Shown: positions 29,131-40,714 of the stretch, piece after piece
Position numbering within the stretch: position 1 is the stretch's first letter
Layout: the number at the start of each line of letters is the position of its first letter
Made by a program: the position numbers and the translations under genes
Notes under the pieces: generated by a model
The model's database searches: none
Seen by the model: only the letters and a program-made list of their open reading frames with translations
Told to the model about the DNA's origin: nothing
DNA from: Monosporascus cannonballus
Taxonomy: Eukaryota > Ascomycota > Sordariomycetes > Xylariales
Length of the DNA: 64,000 nucleotides
Assembly (NCBI GenBank): GCA_004154925.1
Contig: QJNS01000708.1
Location: 1 to 64,000, forward strand
Direction of reading: 5' to 3'

Positions 29131-29278
29131 TGTTACGGCGCTGTACGTCTTTTAGATTCTGCGAGATATTCTGTTAATACATAAGAAAAAAGAAGAAAAT
29201 TATCTAACAAGCGCATAACGCTTGCGTATATATAATGAAGCGGCAGTTTAAAAGGGCCGCTTTGCTTATGCCGTAACA
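29131..29278 (-). repeat. 5' LTR of the gamma gypsy element
   Basis: This is a 148-bp LTR that on the plus strand starts TGTTACGGCG and ends GCCGTAACA, so its nine terminal bases are inverted copies of each other. It is immediately followed by the target copy GCCAG. Confidence 0.9.
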
Positions 29279-29599
29279 GCCAGTGTTATTTTTTTAGTAA
29301 ACAATTAAATTAAAACTAAGAAAATTAATTATAATTTTTACAAAATAAAAAAAGTTTTATTACGATCTGTAAAACAATTGCCAAAGTAAAAAACTTTAAA
29401 CCGATTATATTAGTAATATTTTAAATCAATAATTCAAACAATAGAAAATATAATAAATGCCCGGCAGAATAATGTTAATTATATTTCGCCTTAGGGTTCA
29501 ACCTATAGCGAAAAAGAACTCCTTAATATATATACGAAACTCTAACTTTCTGATTAGCCGAGGCTGATTATGGGCGTAACACCCTGCTCCATTTCATTA

Positions 29600-29900
29600 T
29601 AAGACTTGTGGCGAGTTTTCAAGTATTTTTGAAGTTTGAATATATTTTTTAATTCCATTAAGTACTGTGTAAGTCCCCATTTCTTCTTATATTAATGATT
29701 TCTTTTAATTTATCTTATATTTCGTTTTCTACTTTTATATAGTTTTGTTTCGTGCGAACTTTAATGCTATCCGCTGCTAACTAAAGTAAACAAATGTAAA
29801 TTATTAAGTAAAATTTAATTTTTGGTAAAAGCTTTAATTAATAATTATTTCTTAAGATTTTTCTATTATCTTTATATAAGTCGATATATTTAAAATTGAA
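29600..29900 (-). pseudogene. chromodomain and integrase tail of the minus-strand chromovirus
   Basis: On the minus strand, 29900-29790 reads FKYIDLYK...NNY, the GPY/F-like integrase tail. It is followed by a chromodomain at about 29720-29600 with KKWGLTQYLM, matching the GLTQYLIKW core of the copy at 63545-63440. A frame change follows the core. Further left, at 29455-29580, the sequence is less AT-rich and holds no recognised motif. Confidence 0.65.
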
Positions 29901-31198
29901 TGTTTCGTTAAATCTTTTCGTTTAAATATTGTTATAGCAAAATTTACTATTTTTTTCGAAAATCAACTTTATGAACACCTTTTAATTATAATATTTATTT
30001 ATTAAATTTTGTACAAATTTTAAATATTTCATTATATTTTAATATAATTACTTAAGTTATTTCGAGGTAAATATTATTATAACGTTGATAACTTTACCAT
30101 ATATACTTTCATAAATATTATCTTTAAAACTAAAATTAACTTTTATTAAAGGCTTTTTAATATTAGTACATATGTTAATATTATATGTTAAGTACGAAAT
30201 AAGTAATTGTTTAACTTAATTGTTTTCTTTGGATTTAATATAATATTGCAAATAAACCTTTAATATTTAATTGAATTATTGGGTTTCTTTATTTATTGAA
30301 AGTTTAAATAAATTTAACAATTTGTAATTTTACTTAATATGACTTATAAGCCATTCTCGAAAGTAAATTTTACAAAATATATATTATATATTTAGCATTT
30401 GTATCCTTTCCATACTGCAAAGAAAATAAAGATTTTGTTAAATTTATTAACAATTACCAAAATGTTATCGTATTATATTTTTGTCTCTAAATCTTTAAAA
30501 TAGAGAAATTCAATAATAATATATATAGTAATTAAATCTTATTATTTGTAGCCGAGTAATAATTATAATTTTCTAGAAGGTTTATCCCGTAATATTTTAA
30601 CTCTTTTATAAAGGTTATATTTTTATTATATTTTTTAAATTATAAATTTGATTTTAGAGAATATTAAATATATAAAAAAATATTTTGTTATAAACCTTTA
30701 TGTATTTATAAAATTAATATTTATATTTATATATATAATGTACAAAGCATCTAACAGATGTTTGGAATCTTTAAGTATTTTAAGATCTTTAATAAATTAT
30801 AATTATAAATATTTAAATTTAATATATGTTATAAAATAAATTTATATCATTATATTGTATTGTAAATATCAATATATCTTTAAAATAAAATCGAAACACA
30901 TAGCAAATTTCTTTAATTTCAAGCTAGACTTTTTAAATTAACTTAAATATATAGAAACATGTTATATCATATAATTTGTAGAATAAATAGTATATTTAAT
31001 ACTTCTGAATACAATAATTATTTTATAATTCTTATGCTTAAAATAAATTATACTGTAATTTTAAAAAACCTTGTCTTAAAATAGAATAAATATCGATAAA
31101 TTTCGATTATAACAAATTTTTGTATCTATTAGCTTTACGATTGATAAAGATCGAAAAGTTGAATTTTACACAATAAGCCTTAAAGATAAACTTTAAGC

Positions 31199-31289
31199 GT
31201 AAATCGTAAGAGTAAATCGTAAAAGTAAACCGTAAAAGTAAATCTTAAATTTAAACTATAAGAGTAAGTCTTAAGGGTAAGTTTTAAGT
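31199..31289. repeat. seven tandem copies of a 13-bp unit
   Basis: Seven consecutive 13-bp units of the type GTAAATCGTAAGA start at 31199 and end at 31289, with divergence increasing to the right. The array begins a roughly 0.6-kb stretch (to about 31830) with less AT bias than its surroundings. That stretch interrupts the pol region of the minus-strand chromovirus and probably belongs to an inserted element of unknown type. Confidence 0.75.
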
Positions 31290-34200
31290 ACGCCTAAAAG
31301 GTTTTGTACACCTTTGCCAATTTTATGGCTCGATTGTTTCACGGTTCTTAAGTGACCATTAACCAAAATACCATGTCGCAATATTCCGAATATATAATAT
31401 CGGTAATCTGTCTTAATAAAGTCTAATAAAACCGTTCGTTCACAATAGTTAAATCTCTTAAAGTTATCGAGCGAACGAAAACCGTCAACATTTTAATCAA
31501 CTCAAAAGTTTATCCTTAAAAAATCGATTTTAATTTTTAATTTTCGGATAAGATTAACCTTACGAAAATAACTGTAATTGATTGTTCTAAAGGCTTATGC
31601 CGAATAATACAGAAATTAGGAAAGGATTGTTAACGAAACTAAAAAAACAAATAATAGTGACGGGTTTAAGAATTCCCATATTGAGATTTTGGTACGAATT
31701 AACCTAGACGATTAAGAACGCTAATTTGCTCTGCTGCTGCAGACGACAAAACCTCTCCAAAACTCGAATAAGAATCGACGTAAATAAGAACTAAAAAAGC
31801 GACCAATTTAATAAAACCTAGGATTTTAAATAACATTTTAATTTTTTTTATTTAATTTTGCTTGTATTACAATATTTTGAAGAAAAATATCGGAAATATT
31901 TTAATTAATTTTAATTAATATGTTCGGGCTTGGTTATTTGTTTAAAGCCTTAATATTTCCGTTTTTTATTTTTTATTAATAATAATGAAATCGATATCTA
32001 ATGTCTTTGATATTTTGTAACTATTATTTTATAAACTTTTAAGTTATAATAAAAAGTTAAATGTTTTAAACAATTTTGAGAATTTTAATTTAATAAAAGT
32101 TTCTTTTAAAAATGTATAAATTTCCGAAAAAAATAATAATAATGAGAAATACTTCATCGAGAATGATGTAATTATATTGGGCTGTTTTCATTTTTATTAA
32201 AAGATACGAAGAAATATAATTTGCCTTGATTATTTTATTACTCAATTATTATATTTAATATAAAATTCAAAATATCGGTTATTGGTTTAACGAGGCGTAT
32301 GAAATCTTATATAACTAGTACCAGGTTGTGAATAATCGCATTTTTAATAATCTGGCATATATTTGTCGTTTATAATATTTATTTAATTTTTTGGTATATA
32401 TTAATTAATAGTATTGTAATTTTATTACAATTATAGAAAAGTATTTTGTAAGAATTAGCAAATTTAAACAATATTTATAAATTTAACCGTAATTGACGAT
32501 CGTAATTTTATAATTATAATACTTTTTCAGAATTTATTTTAATATATTTTATGTGTTTTATTTTCTGTCAACAGATATAATTCATTTTGCATGAATTAAT
32601 AATTTCACGTTTTAGTAAGCGTAAATAATTTTATAAACGTATTTTGTATATATTTTTTTGTTTTAGAAAACAAAAAAGTGTTGTCGAAATAGCATATAAT
32701 AAAAACGTCGAGGTGCTTTTGTAATATATAATTTATTATCTATTAGAAAGTTGTTAGCGTATTCGTGAGATTTATTAACGTAATAACCTGTTTAAATAAT
32801 TAATATTCTATTTTACGCATTGTTTTTTATAGATGTTTTTTTTAATTTTAATAAAAATATAATAATTTTTAAACTCGAGTACTAAAAATTATTAAATTCA
32901 ATAAAATCGGGGTTTTTACTTCAATAAGTAAAATTAATAGTATTTAATTATTGATATTCAACTACAAATAATAATTTTTTACATAGAAAAAATATGAGAT
33001 ATTTTCAAAAGAATTTCGAAAATCCAAATTATATTTTTATAATCGAAAGTTTTTAAATATTTTCTAAAAGCGCATAATTTGTTTTCGTTACGTGTGGAAA
33101 TAAAGTTAAATTTCGTAAATTACCTTTCCTTAAAAATTTGTTTGCAATTCTATATATTATATTTTCATATATTTGTCTTAACTCTTTTGTTTTAAGGTTA
33201 TTTATATTAATAATATTATAATACTCTTTTTATTAAGTTTTCTAATTTTGCGAATAATTATTGTAAAATATTGTTTAGTTATATAAAATTCTTTTTAATA
33301 ATAATAACGATACATCGTATTTTATTTATTACTTTTTTATATTTTGTTTTTTATAGTAATAAAACATTTATTATATTTTTATCGCAGCGCTCGTTGTTGT
33401 TTCTAATCGAATAATAACATTTCAGTTTTTTATATTTTGTTTACCGACAAGATATAAAGTTAATTTGATATACTTAATCTTTTCCTCGATTAAGGTCTTG
33501 TGTTAATATAACATTTTTTTAAGATTATGTTGTAATTTATAAATAGAACACCATCGAAATCTATCATTTTATATCGTTTTTAAACCAAAGGTTTAATATA
33601 ATTAATTTTCAATTTAACTTTCTCGTTAATAGAAGCGAAATTTAGATTTTCGACATTGGTAACGATATAAGATTTTAAGCTATATTTTTATAGTGGTGTA
33701 AATTTAAAAACAGCTTTTTATATAACATAACTTTCGCTCAAGATTCCCTATTTTATTATTAGAATATATTAATGTATTCCGATATACATTTTGAAAGTAA
33801 TATCACTGTTAATAAACTTTATCGTTATATTTAAAGCTTTTTTGAAAAATTCCATTTAAGGTTTCTAGATTTCATTATTTTGCCACTCTTTTATAGGTAA
33901 CTTTTCATAAAGCCTTTTATTAAAATTCGTTAGACCTTTTTATATTTGTGTATATTTTGTTTTATATTATGGCCTTTATCCTTTTTATCGCTGTATCTGT
34001 GTTTCCAATTATTGTAATTGTTTTTTATTAAGTAATCCATTTTTTTCGCATAATATACCGCGTTTATTGCATTAAATTTGTCTTACATTTCCACCAGTTT
34101 GGAATAAAAATACGAAGTATTACTTTAAAAACCTTTATATTTTTCGAATTTATAATAAATATTAATTAGATATAAAAGTTAAGAATACTTGTTAAGCAAT

Positions 34201-35811
34201 GCGTTTTTCCCGTATATTAAATTAGTTCTTCGGTTAAATAATAAATATGTTAATTATAAAAATAACGAATGTTTTTCTACGGGTTTTATTTTTTTCTAAT
34301 TAATTTTATAAAGTTATTCGTTTATCGATTTCATTTTATAAAGTAATAAGTTAACAATATCGATATTATTATTTATTTAATTTGTTTCTTGTAGTTAAAT
34401 TAGCCGAATGCAATCTTTCTTTATATATATAAAATATATTAATAAATAAATATTTCGAATCGTTATACGCAGAACATTTTCGTCGGTCGTAATATACAGC
34501 GTATACTTTGTTGTATTAATTTAAGATTTGGAGAGAAAAGATTTTTTATTTATTTTTAGTATTTTGTAATATTAGTTTGCACCTTTTCTGCTATTTTTAC
34601 AACGTTTTCTGGGATAGCTCTTTAGCTTTTTATAATTTTCGTCGTATTATTTATCGTAATAATCTATATTCGTATTCATCTTGAACTATATTAGCATTAT
34701 GTTTATTTTTTAAATAAGTTTCTATTGGATTTAACTAGCCGTTTTTTTGATATAAAGATCTAATTCCTTTATCGCCGAAGCTCTTTATAAATATTTTGGT
34801 AATATTTTTTTTTAATTGTAACATTTAATTTGGCTTTTAGTTTTGCGTTAAACTGGTTTAAGTTTATGGGTTCCGGCGTCGTATTATATAATGTAACGAG
34901 TACGTTTCGTTGTTTTCTTTAAGTAATCTAGAAATCTTTGGGCTTTATAATATATTTTTTATCTGACGCTTGTAATATATATGATTAATTTTAATAACTT
35001 CCGAGGTATATTTTTATAATTAAGCGAAATACCGCAATAATATCGTTTTTTACGGTCCTTTTTAAGCTTTTTATAAAATATATTCATTACGTTATTGTTT
35101 TGTTTTGAGTTTATTCTGTTCTATATATAAAAGTCTTAAATATAACCGTATATTTCGAAACTAAACATTTAGTTACAAGTAGAAGATTTGCTATATAGTA
35201 GTGCGTTTTTTATTCGAGTTTTTTTTAAAATTGGTTTTTAACTTATTTTCGAAATTAATATAATCGAAAAACTTTTTAATCTTTTTTTTCTAGTCGGCCT
35301 TATCGTTTTTTAAATAATTTCTTATAACGGGTTTGGTTTCATTTTAAATATTTTCCGTACAAAAGGTTGTAATAATAAACATTCGATTCGACGCTTTAGT
35401 TAAGTTCTAGAATTTAAAATAAATTCGTATCTGAGTTAAGAAATTTTAAATAGTTTTTATGTGCATAAATAAGACTTCGAAACTTCATAGTTTAGGGTAT
35501 TAATTTACATGAAGGGAATTTTGATTTAGGCGATAAATTATTAAATATAATTTCTTAATCTTTTAACTTTCGCGTAAAATTAAGTTATTATAATAATTTT
35601 AATGTTAAAAATCGATATAATAATTAATAGATATGATCTAAAGTTTAACGATATTATTAAACAAAAGTTTATAACGTATAATAGCTGAAGAATTTATTTA
35701 ATTATTAAATCTTAATCGTATAAACATATGTTAATAACAATATGTAGAAACTTTACTTAAATAAATTAATTACATTTCGTAATAGTAAAAATACTTCAAG
35801 AAATGAGGTTA

Positions 35812-36228
35812 TATTATAAGCTAATTTTATTTAATCATAGATGTAAGGAATATATATCTTTTTTGTAAATTAATTAAATTTTGATTAAGTATTAAAATTA
35901 TTTTAAATTTAATTTTTTGGATACCATCAATTTTGTAAACATTTTATTTCGATTTTCACGCCAAAAGAGCTTTAAATTTCGTAACCTGTTTATGTGGATC
36001 CGACCGTTCTTTGCGTCTGGCCTTGGCTTGTGTCGTAATATTTCTTTATTAAAGATCGTTTTTAAAAGCCGTAGCCTACAAGATTGTAATAGTTACTTAA
36101 ATTACCTTTAGTTATTTGTTATTATCAAACGTAGCTAATATCTATATTGTTTAGATCGCTACGGCATAACTACTAACGTAATCCGTGCGACTAGGTTTAA
36201 TAGTTGGTTAAATAGCCCAGCCGTTACA
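35812..36228 (+). repeat. alpha/beta-type LTR at the left border of the gene island
   Basis: The last 100 bases (about 36130-36228) align well with the 3' ends of the other chromovirus LTRs, including AGGTTTAATAGTTGGTTAAA and the terminal GTTACA at 36228. A plausible start, TATTATAAGC at 35812, follows a purine-rich GAAATGAGGTTATA much like the tract before the LTR at 50025. If so it is a 3' LTR of a plus-strand element, which conflicts with the minus-strand body just to its left. It may belong to an older nested unit. The following bases are TAAGG; no matching duplication was found. Confidence 0.55.
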
Positions 36229-36278
36229 TAAGGCCTTGCAGGGTAACGCTTTCTTCTGTCAGATTCCTACAGCATTTA

Positions 36279-36930
36279 ATGTTCATGTCTGAGTCGAAGA
36301 TAACTGATAGTAGGTGATCTTATAGCCGTTCATTCTCATATGATGAAGCTCCTACAGCACTAATTGTGTGAAAAGAGCGAATTGTTAGAGTTAGCAGCCA
36401 GCCAGATATGGTAATAAGTGTGGCTTAATTATCACAGGATACAGGGAGGAGCCTTGTCCAGGTTATCGGACAGAGAAAAGGAGAGTGAACCTCGTTCTTG
36501 CCCGGGTCTCCATGGCCAACTAGTGCCACAGGCGATTTCGCAACAATGCTCAATAGGTCTCAAGGAGTCGGCTCAGCAGACAAGAAGCTCGGATAGAACA
36601 CCTCAATCTCTCTCACAATGTTCGAAACAAGAAATGACTTCGACATATGATGGCACTGAATCATACAACGCTTTTGTTGAGGCAAGCAGTGGGGAAAATG
36701 CGCAGGATTTCGAAGACACGCTTTGCTCAGCTGAGTCGAAAAACTTTGACGCTGAAGAAACTTGTGTCTCGCCGCGAGGTTGGAGATTTTCGAGGCACAG
36801 GTATCAAATATTTGGTCAGGTGCGCAGGAGGCTGGCCCGAAGGGCCAAAGGGCGCCTAGGAACCAGAGGGAACATTATTGATTCAAGTCTTGTGGTTGAT
36901 TATGGAAGAGAATTAGGCAAGATGCTATAA
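36279..36930 (+). CDS. hypothetical protein, two-exon model (175 residues)
   Basis: The protein is not recognised. The model joins exon 36279-36313 to exon 36438-36930 across a 124-base intron (GTGATC...TCACAG) and keeps one frame. The second exon is an uninterrupted 164 codons ending TAA at 36928-36930. The predicted protein has no transmembrane segment or signal peptide. It is rich in Ser, Gln and Glu through the middle and has a strongly basic segment near the C-terminus (RRRLARRAKGRLGTRG), followed by NIIDSSLVVDYGRELGKML. The basic run could be a nuclear localisation or nucleic-acid contact region; this is inference. The first exon is uncertain. The gene lies just inside the island, 50 bases after the LTR ending at 36228, and shows no RIP-type stops. 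Confidence 0.45.
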
Positions 36931-37215
36931 TCGGTCAGATGAAGGACTGTGCCTCTTTTCACCGTCTCATTCATTAAGGGTTATTAGCGATTAATCTACT
37001 TTTATTGGCCTGACCGCGCTTAGCTAGGTGGCTCGCTCGACCACTCACGCTCTCCCAGTATTTGGTGCAGCAGTCAACCTCAACTTTCTTCATTTTGACT
37101 CGGCCTCCATAAAGGTCTCGCCGCGCGTAGTTAGAAGGTCAGCTCATCCAACAATGTATTGGAATCTGCCTCTCGCCTTCGTCTTCTGATTCGACGCCTG
37201 GACGACATGTATGTT
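36931..37215. other. intergenic, convergent between two genes
   Basis: GC-balanced sequence lies between the plus-strand hypothetical gene and the minus-strand chromodomain pseudogene. I saw no promoter, repeat or RNA gene. Confidence 0.5.
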
Positions 37216-37872
37216 TCAGGCCGGGGCTTCTTGAAATTGTGGAAAGGCGTGCTGGTTCTCCAACCTTGGGCTGGCCAGTAGTGTATAAAGTTTTTCGGCC
37301 CCCATCTGGATGGCTTCTTTAGCCTCCCAGGATGCGTCGTCTTCTTTCCCATCAGTCCAGTGGACCAGCAACTCCACGGTTCCGCTTCCTTCGACCGTAA
37401 TCTAATGCTTGAGGAGAAAGACAATCTCGTGCTCCTCGCCTTCTTCTTCCCTGGATCTATCAGGTTGCTGCTGCGTTTCATTCGTCTTGATCTGGCCGGC
37501 GCTCTTGTCTCCTGCTCGGCTTTCAAATATCTTGTCGGCCGTCGTAATCGGCGCAATCCTCTCTACGTCGCCGCCTTCGAGTATATCAGATATATATACC
37601 CTTAGCTCAAACAACCCAGACAAGAAGCGCAGAGGGTGAAGCGTACCCGAGCCACCCATATCGGCCATGAGGGCGAGCAAATTTCTGGCCTTGGTATCTG
37701 GTGGATCTGACTGCAATCTAGCAATTTCCGGGCATTTGGCCCAGGCGTGATCGGTAGGGGTCAGGGTTGCACATCCGCTGCTCTGTCTGTTCGGGAGTGT
37801 CAGCAGAGGGACAGATGGCGTTTTCGCTGTAGATAGCTGGTTATCTGTTTGCCACGGCCCTTCGGCCGACAG
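37216..37872 (-). pseudogene. chromodomain protein pseudogene with an in-frame TAG
   Basis: On the minus strand one frame runs from 37872 to a TGA at 37216-37218, interrupted by a single TAG at 37402-37404. Just before the stop it reads EEHEIVFLLKH and after it TVELLVHWTDGKEDDASWEA, then a helix-like GAEKLYTLLASP. This is the chromodomain pattern: strand, LV.W core, acidic loop, .WE and C-terminal helix, with two aromatic cage tryptophans present. Such domains bind methylated histone H3 tails. Upstream there are about 150 codons of acidic sequence with no recognised fold. The stop is in the position of a residue that CAG could encode, so one CpA-to-TpA change would explain it. An upstream TAA at 37873-37875 bounds the frame; the true start may lie at an internal ATG near 37665. 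A complete intron removing the TAG was looked for and not found. Confidence 0.7.
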
Positions 37873-37875
37873 TTA

Positions 37876-39156
37876 ACAATTGCATAATTGGGAAAAAGTG
37901 AGGTTATCCACAAACTAAGTATCTAATGTAGACCCAAGGCTCCCAAGACCAGCACTAAGGCAAACATAAGCAATTTTCGCAGCGAATCTTGTAATGCCTT
38001 CAATCTGCTGCCAGTTCAGCTACTATACACTCCAGACACGAAACATTTTAACCGCGAAACAAGCACATTCACGCAGTGCAAAAATTTGATGCCTCAGGCT
38101 AGTGACCGAGTTTCCCGAACGACCGCTCTCCTTTATCCGAACTAAGCTTCTGATAATATTTGCACGGTTCTGTTGCTCTTGTCCGAAATGAACTAGAGAC
38201 ACGAAACGGCGTTCACATGGCGTCGGCAGGGGCTAGGGCATCACCTTAATGGTAGCTGCACTCGGGATGTTCACAAGGGGCCAAACGATGAGTCAATGAG
38301 TGAACGATGGGGGGCAGTTGTCTTCAAGAAGGGGGAAAAGAAAAAAAAGGGGGGGAAGGGAGACTTTGGAGGGGCTAAATCTAATGGATCGGTGTTCGTT
38401 GGCATTGACATGTAGAGGACATGTAGAGCGGTGGCTATGCCAGCCAGCATATTCCCGGACCAATTTTGTCGAAAATTGCCAACTCGGCTAAAGAGGAGAT
38501 CATGGAGAGAAATGGCGCACTTGGATAGCCCGTTGGGCATCGTACGGAAGCGGCGGGGCTCACGACCCGATACCAGGGGCCCGTCAAAGTCGAGGTTCTA
38601 GGCTTGGGATTTCCTTGGCTATTCCCCGAAGCAGGTATGATCATCTTTTGCGAATCTTATTCGAAAGCATGCCTACCCTAGGATCAACCAGATGTATCTC
38701 CACCAGCAAATGCACCAGAGCTCGCCAGTTTCAGCGTCGGTGCATACCTACCACCCTCCTCTTCTAGCGGTAACGTTATTGTCCACTCACCATAACGCAG
38801 TTCTATGTCGGGCACGAGACGCACGTCACCGGTAATAACTTTATCTGAGAGCCCGCGAAAGTCACCACCTTACGCGAATCGGATACATGTCTGTTCGGAG
38901 CAAGAGTGCTGGGGGAAACCGAAGGCGGTTGGAGAATACCATTAGTCTGTCGTTTCTAGCTGCGGTGGCACAGGTCGAGGCGTCAGGGGACACTTGTTGC
39001 CGAAACACCGACTCCAATGTTGTGGCTTCGAGTGCAATATAGCCAGCGCTTGAGCGTTGCATATATCGATGGCTATGCCACGAGTCCACTTTGGTTGTCG
39101 GGTTCGCATACTTTATTCTTCAACTTCAAAAACGAACGAAGACAAATTGAACAGAC
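37876..39156. other. intergenic region upstream of the rhodopsin-domain gene
   Basis: About 1.3 kb of GC-balanced sequence hold no supported gene. Overlapping open frames at 38271-38644 are on opposite strands, low in complexity and without motifs. The only marked feature is a 38-base homopurine tract at 38326-38363. The last 100 bases before 39157 presumably hold the promoter and 5' leader, but no TATA or other box was clear. Confidence 0.5.
38326..38363 (+). repeat. homopurine tract
   Basis: Thirty-eight consecutive purines occur here, with runs of five, seven and three G separated by A runs. It could adopt triplex or G-rich structures, but there is no evidence of function. Confidence 0.7.
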
Positions 39157-40656
39157 ATGGTGTGCGGTCCAACAGTCGCGTCGGTGATTGTGAGGCTTCC
39201 CGTTCTCTTCTGGTGAGAGGGACTAACGAATTTTGCGCAGACCACCGAGTGGCTGTTCCTTGGCATAGCACTGGTTTTGATCATCGCCCGTCTGCACTTG
39301 CGGCTCAAGATCAAATATCAACCCCTCGCTTCCAGCGACTGCTTCCTTATTACGGCATGGCTAGCATCGATGTCGAACGCATGCTTTGACATCGCCTTCT
39401 TGCGCATGGGCATCCTTAGGCCGGATATGGACGTTGCCCTCAGCTTGGTGGATGATCTTGAAGTCCTTCAGCAAGCGCTTCGAGTGTGTACTGCCATCGT
39501 CAATTACATGCGCTTTATGTGCGCAGAGTACTGATGAACTAGAGCAGAACTTCTGGGCTACCAACTTTCCATTCTACACGACACTCTACATGTGCAAGGC
39601 TTCGATCCTGGCCTTCTACCAGGAACTCTTTCCGGTGGGCACCCGCCTATACCGTACACTATTCTACGTTGTGACGGGGTATTCATGTGGAGGTTATATC
39701 ACATCTCTCGGCCTCACGCTGTTCTTGTGTTTTCCGGTGGAGAGACAGTGGTGCGTTGAGCCACCTCACCAGCGTTGGCAAACCTCGAGAATTGCTAACC
39801 TTTCCTAAAGGTCCGTTGGCCCTGACTCGTGTGATCCCATTTCAACGAAGACTCTAGCGCGGGTTGGGTGGGCATTACACTTCTCTTCCGATATATTCAG
39901 TTAGCCACACCTCCCACGCGGAAACCTATGCATACCATGTAAGACCGCACATGCTGACGAAAGGTAGTCTTTTTGTTGCCGTTCCTGGTCCTCTACCAAG
40001 TTCGAATGGAACGTCTGCTCAAATTGAGTGTGTACTGCACCTTCGGGCTCGGCATAATCAATCTCGCCGTCTGTCTAGCACGTTTCTTGACGGTCGAGTT
40101 AACCGGGGCAGATGGATTGTCGCTCACGCTAGTCAGTACGTGTTGCATTATTTTAGGTCGGCCTCGTCCATGCCTCCCGTCACCGAGTCTCCATTTCATC
40201 ATATACAAGGAAAGAGAAGTATTTAAGCAATGGAAGGATTGATTTGAAGCTAATCATCTATCAGGTCTCTGGTTCCTGCTCGATGGTAACATTGGGTTGA
40301 TTATTGCGTGCCTGCCCTCACTACGGCCCTATATCCGCCTCATCTGCGACAGACTGTGCCACCCGCAGCCGACTATATACAAGCACTGTGTAATCAGCGG
40401 CGGTAAGGTGGCACTCGCTACTGCCATTCCGAGCAATTCTGGCCGTGTAGAAGACAAGGTCGAAGTGGGGATCAACTATGTGTGCACAAAGGTGTCACAG
40501 TCAGCAAGGCCAACACCATCCTGTAACGCGACGCACGGTCTTGCCAGGTACAAGGCTAACACTGGCACGAGCTCGCGCTCCAGCGCCAGGGGCGACGCGG
40601 CGGGAAGCGACATCGAGCTTGTCAATGTGAACAGCCCAGAAAGTAGGCTTGGCTAG
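39157..40656 (+). CDS. fungal rhodopsin-domain (SAT4-like) seven-transmembrane protein
   Basis: Six exons give a 375-residue integral membrane protein of the fungal rhodopsin-domain family; the ligand and role of most members are unknown. Exons: 39157-39189, 39241-39483, 39548-39750, 39811-39899, 39968-40135, 40265-40656 (TAG stop). Introns are 51, 64, 60, 68 and 129 bases, start GT and end AG (GTGAGG, GTGTGT, GTGCGT, GTTAGC, GTACGT), and several carry CTAAC/CTGAC-type branch sites (for example 39794-39799). Family landmarks are TEW.....AL.LI.AR.(helix 1), FPFYTTLYMCKASILAFY (helix 3), LFLCFPVERQWSVG, GWALHF..D with LLPFLVLYQ (helix 5), GLGIINLAVCLARF (helix 6) and GLIIACLPSLRPY (helix 7). 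A hydrophilic Ser-rich tail of about 105 residues follows. Exon 1 is least certain: its donor could also be GTGATT at 39184. The gene shows no RIP-type stop and lies in the only GC-balanced island between RIP-degraded blocks. Confidence 0.88.
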
Positions 40657-40714
40657 ATTCAATGGTTGGCCGTAGAGCCCTGGTGTGTTGTGGCGGCGCC
40701 CACTATCACCAATG

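Larger units (their letters stand above)
22092..29278 (-). mobile_element. complete Ty3/gypsy element (family gamma), RIP-degraded
   Basis: This 7187-bp element has LTRs at 22092-22241 and 29131-29278 and an exact 5-bp target duplication, GCCAG, at 22087-22091 and 29279-29283. A polypyrimidine tract just inside the left LTR (22244-22256) is the polypurine tract of a minus-strand element. Minus-strand reverse transcriptase motifs at 26269-26678 confirm the orientation. The short LTRs keep GC-rich blocks, while the interior is AT-saturated with stops. The element sits inside an older, also RIP-degraded, retroelement. A solo LTR of the same family is at 5251-5391. Confidence 0.93.
29284..35400 (-). 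mobile_element. minus-strand chromovirus carcass, ends approximate
   Basis: The order of minus-strand domains is that of a Ty3/gypsy chromovirus read from right to left: gag-region similarity near 34880 (shared with 61545 in the alpha copy), reverse transcriptase near 32790-32675, integrase (FW motif region near 30500), integrase tail near 29900-29790 and chromodomain near 29720-29600. The gamma gypsy element inserted at its left side (29283). The distance from integrase to reverse transcriptase is about 0.8 kb longer than in the other copies, and a less-mutated stretch at about 31.2-31.83 kb is the likely extra insert. I could not find its LTRs with certainty. Confidence 0.65.

Noticed and set aside
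29473..29581. TGTTAAT...GGGCGTAACA unit as another solo LTR
   Set aside because: The ends look right, but the flanking pentamers (AATAA and CCCTG) do not match and no second copy was seen.
30648..30839. Plus-strand open frame in the minus-strand chromovirus
   Set aside because: It is antisense to the integrase region, and its composition is typical of AT-saturated DNA.
37131..37556. 141-codon minus-strand open frame rich in Arg
   Set aside because: It is a shifted-frame shadow of the chromodomain pseudogene; the chromodomain reads in the other minus-strand frame.
39057..40226. Several plus-strand open frames of 110-140 codons across the rhodopsin-domain gene
   Set aside because: They are intron read-through or off-frame shadows of the six-exon model.
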